A stretch of 64,000 nucleotides of DNA from Aphrocallistes beatrix (Eukaryota; Porifera; Hexactinellida; Sceptrulophora; Aphrocallistidae). The stretch covers positions 1,426,001 to 1,490,000 of the forward strand of contig OY725491.1 of assembly GCA_963281255.1 (NCBI GenBank), given 5' to 3'. The position numbers and the translations under genes were made by a program. This document shows, piece by piece, positions 1-12,000 of the stretch (within the stretch, counting starts at the first letter, position 1; every line of letters begins with the position of its first letter). The notes under the pieces were generated by a model. It saw nothing but the letters and a program-made list of their open reading frames with translations, did no database searches and was not told the origin of the DNA.

Positions 1-3000
1 GAAGATGTAATAACGGTTCAATTGAGTGATCAGACGGATAGTAAGTCGCTCATAGGCAACTACACTTCTACTGAAAAGCCTGGCCAGTTTGTGTGGAAAC
101 CGGGGGTATTAGTCCATGCAATGCAAGCAGGGAAATGGTTACTGCTAGAAGATATTGATTATGCTGGTAAAGACGTCGTGTCAACGTTACTACCCATATT
201 AGAGAACAGAGTTCTACCCATCCCGGGAATGAGCGAATCGGTAACAGCGGATTTAGGCTTTCAGATATTTGCTACACAACGGACAAATGCCAAAGGACAG
301 CCAATGTTTTCATCTGAAGCGAATCTCCTTGAGAAGTATTGGAGCATAGTTCAAGTTGGTTGTCCAGATGATAATGAATTGGCCCTCATTATAGGTGAGA
401 AATACCCGAATTTATCCAACACTGCTACCAAACTAGTCAAAATATTTCTCACTATTACCACCGAAAGTACTGAGAGTTTGTACAAAAGGAAACTGACTCT
501 ACGCGATTTGATGAAATGGTGCAAACGTATTGAGAATTTTGTTGATGGGCTTGAAGCGATCAATTTAGAAGGGATTTTCTTAGAGGCACTTGACTGCTTT
601 GTAGTTCCATTCTTATCCAAAAACACTCAAAACAGCTTAGCAAAACAACTTGCAGATGCTCTAGGGTTGAATAAACCGACGCTAGAATACTATCTCACCA
701 ACTACAAGCCAAGAATAACGTTTTCAAGTGTCAATTTTTGCATAGGACGGGCACTTCTTCCACTAAGACAGACAACTATACACATAGACGTACCGATAAA
801 AACCGCGAAATTTGCCTACACTCAACAAACTTCAGTGCTGTTAGAGAGAATCGCCGTATGTGTACAGCATGGAGAACCCGTGTTGTTGGTAGGTGAAACA
901 GGAACAGGGAAAACATCAGCTGTTCAACACCTAGCTACACAAACAAACAACAAACTTGTTGTTATAAACATGAGTAGGCAGAGTGATACTGTTGATTTAC
1001 TGGGCGGGTATAAACCAGTTGATCTTGAATACCTTATGGAACCTCTGAAGAATACATTTCTACGATATTTTGAAAAAACTTTTTCTAAATCTAAAAATGA
1101 GGTTTTTATGGGACACATTAATGCCACTTATCAAAAGAAGGAATGGAACACATTGACCAAGATGATGGAACATGTTCAAATAGCTGCAAGAAAGAAAGAG
1201 AATCTATCCGATACAAGTACGAAACATTGGGAAAACTTTGGAAGAGAACTGAAAGTTGCTCGGGAAAATGTCAACGAGATGCGAAACGCATTTGCTTTTC
1301 GATTTGTCGAAGGTTCTCTTGTGAGAGCAATAAGGAATGGTTGGTGGGTGTTGCTAGACGAGATAAACCTAGCTTGCCCCGAGGTTCTCGAATGTTTGAA
1401 TGGGATCTTAGACCAAACTACAGATTCAGTGCATCTCACAGACATACACAATGATGTGCCCATCAAGAAGAATGAACATTTCCATATTTTCGCTTGCATG
1501 AATCCAGCATTGGATGTGGGTAAAAAGAGATTGCCACAGGGAATTGAAAATAGATTCACTGAAATTTTCGTCCACGAGTTAACACAAAAACAAGATCTCA
1601 CAATTCTAATAAATGATTATCTCCAAATGGCATCTCAAAGTGTTGAAGTTGTGGATAGTATTGTGGAGTTCTATCTCAAAGTTTTAAGATTGGCTTCAAG
1701 CCAATTGGTGGACGGATGTGGACATAAACCACACTTCAGTTTGAGGAGCTTATGTAGGGCTCTACGTTACTCTGCCAGTAATCCTTGCCGCAACTATCTC
1801 AGGTCTATATACGAAGGAATTTGTCTCAGTTTCTTAACACAACTTGATCAAGAGTCTTATTCCACTGTAGAAGCATTGGCATGCAAGATCATCCTTAATA
1901 ACTCAACCGCTACTCTCAAACACAAAATTCCCAAACCGAAAGATCGTTTACATTACACAGACATATTAGGCTATTGGATATGTCGAGGAAATTTAGAATG
2001 TAAAATGCCTGAGGGTTATGTAATCACACCAGCTATTTCGAAGAACCTCAAAGACATTGCAAGGATAGTTTCGGCGAGGCAATACCCCATCTTACTGCAA
2101 GGGCCTACTTCATCTGGTAAAACCAGTTTGATTCAGTGGTTAGCTACCACGACTGGAAACAGAGTTTACCGTATCAACAATCACGAGCATACTGATTTAC
2201 AAGAATACATCGGAACGTATATTCCTGATAGAAATGGTAAATTGGTGTTTCAAGAAGGATTGTTACCTAGAGCAATGAGGAACGGTGATTGGATCATTTT
2301 GGATGAATTGAATCTAGCACCTTCAGATGTCCTTGAAGCTCTGAATCGAGTTCTTGATGATAACCGCGAACTCTTCATCACAGAAACTCAAACTACCATC
2401 AAAGCCCATCCTAACTTTATCCTCTTTGCTACCCAGAATCCACCTGGTCTCTACGGAGGTAGGAAGTTGCTGTCAAGAGCCTTTAGAAATAGGTTCATTG
2501 AACTTCATTTCTTTGAGATTCCGCCTAACGAATTGATTGATATTCTCCATCAGAAGTGTGAGATTCCGAAGTCTTACAGCAAGAAAATGGTTAATGTGAT
2601 GAAGGAATTGCAACTACAGCGGAAATTAACAGGTGTCTTTGCTGGCAAACAAGGCTATATAACGCTACGTGATCTGTTCAAATGGGCGGAGAGATACAGA
2701 AGAACTGATGTTAGCCAGTCCAAGTTCTATGACTGGGATCAGTTGCTGATAGAAGATGGCTACCTATTGTTAGCAGGAAGATTGAGGCATTCGGAAGAGA
2801 TCAGAACAGTGGTTCAGGTCTTAGAAAAGCATTTCAAACGGAATATTGACGAGGATAAACTCTTTAATATAGCACACCCTAACACTACTAATAATATCAT
2901 GGAACATTCTAGAAGCATTATGATGTGTGAAATTGAAGGAATGCAACATATTTATGCTACCAGGTCTTTCAGACGTCTCCTTATCCATGTAGCTAGAGCG

Positions 3001-6000
3001 TTACAGTTCGAAGAGTCAATTCTACTGGTAGGCCCTACTGGCTCCGGGAAAACGAGTGCTTGTCAACTGATTTCATTGCTCCATCAAAACAAACTCCAGT
3101 ACATCAATTGCCATATGCATACAGAGACAGCTGACTTCATTGGCAGTCTCAGACCTGTCAGAACGCGAGAAGCAATAGCAGAAGGTAGACTGTTCGAGTG
3201 GATGGATGGACCCTTGGTACAGGCAGTGAGAAGGGGGGAATACATGCTGCTGGATGAGATATCACTGGCTGACGATGCAGTGCTGGAGAGATTGAATTCT
3301 CTCCTGGAACCGGAGAGGACGCTGGTGATAGCAGAGAAGGGAGGAGTGGAGCACTGCGATTCTGTGGAGATACGTGCTTGTGAAGGGTTTAGATTGTTCG
3401 GCACGATGAATCCTGGAGGAGACTTCGGAAAGAAAGAATTGTCCCCGGCTCTGAGAAACAGGTTCACTGAAATTTGGTGTCCAGAGACAGACACGAGAGA
3501 AGACACAATCTCCTTACTAAACCACAACTTGTTGCAGACACTAACACCTTCAGATGTGAGTACTCGTATTGTAGCATTCGTAGAATGGTTCCAATCCCAA
3601 CCTAACTCGACCAATTTCCCAATCAGCAAAAGAGACCTACTCTCTTGGATCGAGTTTATAAATAAATGTAGCATTCCTTCCGAGGATCCTTGGATACCGT
3701 TCATAGAGGGAGCGCATATGGTGCTGATAGACGGGCTTGGAGTTGGGCTGAGTCATGCGCTAGAAGGTGGTGGTGAGATGGAGAGTTGTAAACTCCTGCA
3801 TTCTCTGATCCCAGGAGAATTGGATTATTCGCCAGCACAGCAAGGAATACAATTTATAAATGAAAGTGATAGAATCGGTATAAATCCGTTTTCAATTCCC
3901 AAAGGTAGGAGTATGCACCATGAAGACCAGACTTATTCATTAGCAACGCCTACTGTTGGAAAGAATGCTTATAGAATATTGCGCGCACTGCAGTTGCAAA
4001 AACCGATTCTTTTAGAAGGCATTCCGGGAGTTGGAAAGTCTAGCATCGTAATGGCCCTAGCTAAGTACGCAGGCTACGAACTTGTCAGAATAAATCTCTC
4101 AGAGCAGACTGATATCAATGACCTATTTGGTGCAGATTTACCATGTGAGAGCGGAAATGCTGGAGAATTTGTGTGGAGAGATGGGCCATTGTTACGTGCG
4201 TTGAAGGAAGGAGAATGGATACTCTTAGACGAGCTAAACCTAGCGTCACAGTCTGTGTTAGAAGGTCTTAATTCCTGTTTCGATCATAGACAAGAAATAT
4301 ACATCACTGAATTAGACAAAACTTTTAAGATCAGAGCTAATTCAACACGAATATTCGCAACACAGAACCCAATGAGGCAAGGTGGTGGACGGAAAGGACT
4401 CCCTAAATCCTTCTTGAATCGATTCACAAAGGTTTTCATGCAGCAATTGGACGCATCAGATCTTTTATTGATTTGCAATCAAACGTTTGGGAGTATTGAT
4501 GAGAAAATCCTTCACCTCATGGTCGAGTTCAACCAGTGTATGGATGCATGCGTAAACCGAGATAGGACATTCGGACAGATGGGTTCACCTTTTGAGTTCA
4601 ATTTGAGAGACCTATTCAGATGGTGTCAACTCATGACGTGTAAATCTAACGGAAATTTGCCTTGGTTGAATGACCCCAGTTACTTTCTCAGACTTGTCTA
4701 TTGCGACCGAATGCGTAACCTATCAGACAAACAACAAGTTGTTAGGATGTTTCAAGATGTTTTCAGGGATTACCCAGATCTAATCAAGACCACCAGACCC
4801 AGTTCATTCGTCTATGATATAATATCGACTCAAAATTCCATTCAAATAGGTCAGGCTGTGTTAGCTAGGAATACTATCGAGTATGCAGTGGGTTCTACAG
4901 AAGAGTTGGCTATTCTACACTACCAACTTCCATTCCTTGAGAGCTTAATGCTGTGTGTCGCGAATTCTTGGCTCCCGATATTGGTAGGGGGTGTGGGGAC
5001 TGGGAAGAGCAGTGTGGTTAGATTACTTGCGGAATTGACTGGAAATAATATGAAAGAATTTTCAGTAAACAGTGCTATGGATTCTTATGAGTTGGTAGGT
5101 GGGTTCCATCAGGTTGGATTATCTCGAAAAGTTAAAGATTGCTTTGGGAAATTTCGAAGCGAATTACTATACTTAATCAAGACCTTGTTGAGTTTTAACG
5201 CGAGCAATAGTACAACGATGAATCACATTCAAGCTATGTACTCACTCACAAGATATCTATCTCTACATTCTCAACAGTTGGAAGAAAACCTTATCAAATC
5301 TCTTAATTCCATCATCAAATTTACTCAGGATATTGCCACAAAATCACCAGCGCAATTTAAACAAACATTTAATACACTAATCGAGCCATTTATTACAGAA
5401 TTAAAGTTTATTCACAGCACTCTTAAAACCTCAGAAAATCCCAAAGGATGTTTCGCCTGGATTGACAGTCCATTAGTGGAATCTGCAAGGAAAGGTTACT
5501 GGCTGCTGATCGACAATGTAAACCTATGTTCTGCCTCAGTCTTAGACAGACTGAATGCTCTCCTGGAGCCCAATGGCACCATCGTACTGCACGAGAAGGG
5601 AATTGTGAATGGAGTGTGTGAAGAAATAAAACCTCATAAGAACTTTAGGCTATTCTTCTGTATGGATCCTAAACTCGGCGAGTTGTCCAGAGCGATGCGG
5701 AACAGAGGTGTTGAGATATGTATCCCAGCAGTCTCAGAGTTTCAAGATTTTTCTTGCATAAAAGATATAAAATATGGATTATTGGGTCTGAAGAAAAATA
5801 TGAGAGAAAAACAGGCCTCTTGTATGCTTGGAATAGAGTACAATGTCAATGAAATGGAAACGGAAACATTTCCAGAAGATAATATTCAGGGAAATCCATG
5901 GCGATCGTTGAGATTCATGAATATTAGTCCAATTTTATCAAATGTTCTCAGTGAAAGTGAAATACTACGTTCTTTAATTCGTGATGACAATCAACTTTTA

Positions 6001-9000
6001 CTCAGAGATGGACTTAATCTGTTCATTTCCTTATCTACACCTTCTGATATCCACCAGCGTACGCAGATATTAGATAGGTACAAAAATAAATCTGTTTTTG
6101 TAATTTCCGCTCAAAAATCTCTACAGTTCATTCACACGAATAATCTCCACCGAAGTGTAACAGAAAAATTTGGAGCAATCGTTTCTACACAAGATCTATC
6201 ATTTAACCCAGCGTACAGAGAATCCTTCTGCAGGGTGCTACGCAATCAGAATATGTTGATAAGAGTTATGAATGAAGTAGAAAAGGGAAATTTGAGAGTT
6301 AAAATCTTCAATGTCCAACTTTTCAGCCACAATTTCCTTTCAAACAAGCGGTCATTGTATTACCAATCTAAATTAATCTCAGAAAACAATAAACCCTTAG
6401 AAAATATGCAATTCAGCTGCATCAAATGGCTCTACCCTTTTGTGACGAATTTGTTGAATTCTTTATTGGATGAAGCATTCTGGGATAGACATTACCATTC
6501 GAATTGGGATGGAATCCATCAATCGTTTATTTGGCTTCAGAACTTTATTGCATATCTTGCAGAGACAGAGCCAACCATCGAAGTGTTAATCATAACTTGG
6601 TATTTATTGAAAAAAAATTTCATACAATATTTAACAAAGAAAGGTATTATCTGGAGTGAATTGCCAGATTTAAATTCACTGCTGAACCGCATGGAAGGGG
6701 AACTAGATACTTCTCTCATTGAGTCTCCTCTTAGTGATGTCTACAATTCATTTTCAAAACAGTTGCCCCTGAATACAACCGAGGCTGTCAATGTTGCTGT
6801 GAGATTATTTTCTCTATTAGAAGCATTGGAACATATTAGTTTTGTGCCTTGTGAAATAATTCGTAAAATTTCAGAAGTAAGAGCTACTCTCTATTCCTTT
6901 TCATTAGACTTATCAAATGGATCAATTGACTGGAATACTGTCGAAAATACTCTCACAGAAACAGAGGAAACTATCAGGATTCCTTTGGAAGCTAACTCTT
7001 TTCAAAATCCCTTGCAAAGTGCGAAAATGCTCTATTTCTATCAATCAATACTGTTTATTTGTTCAAAAATGAGTTCATTTAGTTTGGATTCTACTATCTT
7101 GTCCCTGTCCTTCTGTCAAATGTTCGATTATGCCTCTCAAAACGACATCGAAGAGATTAATATCCTAGCTCTCTTACACCCTTCCCTTCAAATGGAAGAG
7201 AATAATCAGAATTACAATTTTGTCTACCTACAGCTGCTCATAACTGACACTATCACTTCATACTCTAGACGTATCGAGCAACCATCTAATGATGAGCTGT
7301 TCATTTATCTTTCTAACTTGGCTGAAAGTCTTGAAGGATGCTCAAAACCAGGAGGAAATCCTGTTGGAATATCTTTGAGTGATTTTCAATGCAAATCTCA
7401 ACAATTACACGATGCCATAAACCATTTCACATACATTTCATTCACTCAATTCGTGACGAAAACGAGCATGTTTATGACTATTTTCTCACTAACTCTACAC
7501 GAAATCATCAAGTCATTCAACACAATCGCTCCATCAATTGATCTGAGAAATATTACTATTAATCCTAGCCTTGAAGAACTGATGGAGATAGCAATAGCCA
7601 CACAAGATGCAATCTCAACTCACAATATCACTGAACAGGTTGTTAAAGAGAAATGGCAAGCCATCGTAGCGAATTATGAAGAGTGTCTAAAACACCTTCA
7701 GTATTGGTTAGAAACAAAGGACCCTAAACACCAGTACAACTCTACCATATACCTAGGTCTCACAATGGTCAACCTGCTAGCACCATACTCCCCATATGAT
7801 CCTATCGTTATTAGTCAGAAGGAGGTTGAGTGTCTTGAAAAAGAGAGTGAGAACTTACTATGCGACCTGAGTGTCCATCAACTCTATTATAAAATGTGCT
7901 TTGGAATTACTGAAGTGGGTTTGCGAATCGAGACTCCGTTTCCTGTTGAGCAGTTGGAAAGGAGAATTTCAAATATCCAGAATGAAATTGGAAAATTACA
8001 AAAGAAGCTTGCAATACGCCCAGCTCACAGTCAATACCCTGAGATATACACAACTTGTAGAAAGGTAACTGAAACGATTTGCAACTCCTCACAAATAGTT
8101 GGAATACTACGCAAACTTGAAAACCAACAGCACAAACAGAAAAGTAGACAGATTCAAATATTTAAAACGCTAACTAAGTCTATCTCTGGTACAATTTCAA
8201 ATTTGCAAAAGAAATACCTATCATATCCTGATGTTATTGGCCCCTTCACTTTCTCACTTTCAATTCTGCTTCACGGACTTTCTAACACAATACATATGCA
8301 TCAAACTTCGATACAAACTCCTGGCTACTTCATACTGGATAAACTAATCTACTTCCCCAATTATGACAGTGAATATCCTACTAATTTTGATAGAATTTCA
8401 TTCTTTGTAGAATCTGGTACTATCTCAAAACTACCATCAAAGTTTCGGGAGAAATTCTATAGATTTGTTTTGACATGGATTATTGAGTTAGTGGTTTGTA
8501 ATACAACAAAAAATTCCAAGTTAGAGCTGATCCTATACAAAGTGTTAGATATTTATTGTCGAGAATGGAACGAGTTTTTAGAGAGAGAAAAGCAGAAAGA
8601 AATAGAAAAAGAATCTCTTTACAAATACAAAACAGTGGAACATTGTATTGAGACGTCGGAAGAGTTAATTGAAAAGGATTTCAGTTTGAAATTCCCTAAT
8701 TACTATGAAAACTTCCAAGATATTTCTGATACCAACTTAATTAGTGATGAAAAATCTATTTCTAAGCCTCTGGGAAAGGAAGGGGGTGAGCATGAGGATA
8801 ATGTTTGGAGCTTCAATGATGAAACGTACACTTTCCTTGCAAACACACACCTGTTTTTCCATTCAGGAAATTTTCTAATTCCAACTAATCTTTTCAACAG
8901 AAATTCAAGCAAAGGTTCGACAGACTTTATCACTCAACGTATTCACCAACAGTATACACTAGCTCAATCTCTATCTTCGCATTTTAATCAATCGTTTGGA

Positions 9001-12000
9001 GATGCGCACTCTCTCAAACTATCAGCTCTACACATAGCTATGGGGAACTTTTGTATTAAGACAATAGAGCAACAGGTTACAGAAGTTTATGATTTCTATA
9101 GAGACCCTAACCCCAGCGAAATTATACAGGTCGGACCAGTTCTTAACACTTTTAAAAGTAAAATAAATCAATTGTTAGAGGATTGGCCCGAACACTCCGT
9201 TCTAAACCGACTCATCCTAGTGGCAGATAGAATCCTATCTTTTTCCATTACAAGCCCAATCATGCAGGTTCTTACTGGTTTGCAGATTCTGATTACGAAA
9301 GCTCAAGATTGGGAAGCGTACGCGGCTAAACACGTATCAATACAGGCGGAATTGAGTCAGATTTCTAGGTTGATAATCAGGTTCAGGAAAATGGAATTAG
9401 AAGGATGGCCTAGGGTGCTTGAAGCTTCACATAGAAAGTTTGAGATGAAATCTAGCAAGTATTTCCTGCACATATACCAGAATTTGAGAAAATATTTCAA
9501 TTTAAGGAGTATAGACGATGGTCAAGAATTGGAGAACATATCTAATCTTTTGAAGCAATTCGTGGAGAAAAGTACTTTAGGAGATTTTGAAATAAAACTC
9601 AGAATATTGGAAAGTTTCAAGTACGCTTTCAAGTTTCCCAACTCTGCATTTTATACAGTTTCCAGTCTCCACTTGTTCTATTTCCAATTCCTCTCCGATG
9701 TGAAGAAAAAATTCGACTCTCAAAGTCAGCAATTGTCAAAAGAGCTAAAAGAATTTGTGTCCATTGCTAAATGGAATGATATCAATTACTGGCGGCTGAA
9801 AGATTCCGTTGAAAAGTCTCATAGAACGATACACAAATATGTTAGAAAATATGAACTTGCTTTATCACAGCCAATAGATGAAATCTTAAATGTGAGTACT
9901 TTTAATATTCAGAAATTTCAAGAATTTACCGCACCAAAATGGATTTTCGAAATGAGAGAAAATCTAGTTGAGAACCTCAAGGCTAGATCTCCTTTCGACA
10001 TTTCCTCAATTCTGCTGGAATGTGAAAAGAATGGAATACCTCTACCAACCAAAACTGAAAAGATATGTACGAAATTCATCAAATACTGTTTACAGTACGC
10101 AGATAACGAAACACAATACATACATATACAACAATTGGGGAAGATTAATTCAGAAATTAGAGAGAGCATGAACAAATTGATGTCTGAAACCAAAGAGAGT
10201 TTGAGTCCAGAAGACGAAACAGGTATGAAACAGCAGAAGTTTTTATGCATGAAGAAGCAAAGGCAGTTGTCCGAACTGTTCAAATTCTTAAAAAGTCTCG
10301 GATTTTCCAATAGATTTACTAGTACTGGAGGCAAGACTCTATTAGATACGCTTAATTTCTCATCAATACCCAGCCTTATACCCTATATACCTTGTGTTAA
10401 ATCCGTTACAGATTCAATGAAGAAAATCGACAGACTTTTCTTTGATAACCTCAAAATGATTGCATCTCTCGACCTATTATTACGTATGCCCCATAAACAA
10501 CTAACTCCATATCTTGTTGAGTCATTACGAGCCTACACAAATGACATGGTACACTCAATTGTTTTTCACAGACAGCAAACCCTCTACTTTTCCAACTACC
10601 TAACCACTATCAATAACAACATGATTACAAGGCATAGTCATGAGGATACAACTTATGGACTTAAGTCATCACTACCACCTCCAACTCAAGTTTATTCTTA
10701 TGTAAGAACCTTCAACTCTTTTCTAACTTCCTTCTTAGAACAGTTGAACGAGTGTTCACTACTCCTATCAGGGATTACTATAGATTCTAAGACTTACTTC
10801 CCACTGGATTCATCTTTTCTTCCTAAAATATTATCCGACCAAACAGTATTGATTACTTTTCAGAGTGTCATATTGAGTACGATTGCTAGTGTGAGAGATT
10901 TGTTTGCTGGTTTCCAAGAGCTAAGAAGCAGGGAAGTTTTCCAGTGGAAGGATGTTCATACCCTCAAATCATGTTATGATTCGTCGGGCAAAGTTTTAGA
11001 TAAGCTGTTGTCTGAAATTACTGATAAGTTTGCAAATAAAATCAATAGCTCAACTGAGTTTGGATATTTTCAGGGATTTTTTGATCTCAAGACAGTGATT
11101 GAATCAAATTTGCAGGAAATTGTGATCTTTGAAAGCCTTGTGCAAAATTTTGCTGAACATACACAAACTGATGGAGCGGAAAAAGTCCTAATGACTTCCG
11201 ATATATTCCATACAATCTTAACCACGCTGCAGAATCTAACCAAGAATAGGAAATCAAGTCAAGAAAAAATCAAAGAATCATTTGATTCAGGAAATACTCC
11301 TGAACTATCAGAAAATTATCTGAAAAATGTTTTAACAAAGAATGAAGATTTAACATTATGCAATCAAGAAAAAATTGATAACTTAATCACCAAAACACTC
11401 ACAGTTCTAAAATCAAGCTTAGATGAATGGTTTAGCAGTAAAGGGCGTTCCAGCACTCTATTGCAATCTGAAACCACCTCATTCCTACAACTGCAGTCAC
11501 TGTTAGAAATCTACGTAACTCTCAGTGAGCACATTCTACTGAAACAAATTGAAATACAATACAGTTCTAATGAGATGTTACAGACGATATTGTCTATCTT
11601 CAATCTTTTGGCTGCTAAGGGATTCTGCACGCCCGAAGCAGTCATTGAGGAAATGGCGAAGGAAGGCGAGACCATCTTACAGGAATTTGAAGGGGGAGGC
11701 TTTGGGGAGGGAGAAGGTGCTACTAATGTGAGCGAACAAATCGAGAACCAGGAACAAATAGAGGACTTGCGAAGTGAGGAACCAAAGAATAGCAATCAAG
11801 AAAATGTAACAGAGGAAAAAGGGATTGAAATGAGTGAGGATTTCGATGGTGAAGTTGGGAACAAGGCGAGTGAGGAAGGGAAAAAGGGAGAGAGTGATGG
11901 TTCTGAAGGGGAAGATGATCTGGATAAACGAATGGGGGACGTTGATGATAAAGAGGAGCAGATGGATGAAAAGTTATGGGGGGAATCCAGTGAAGATGAA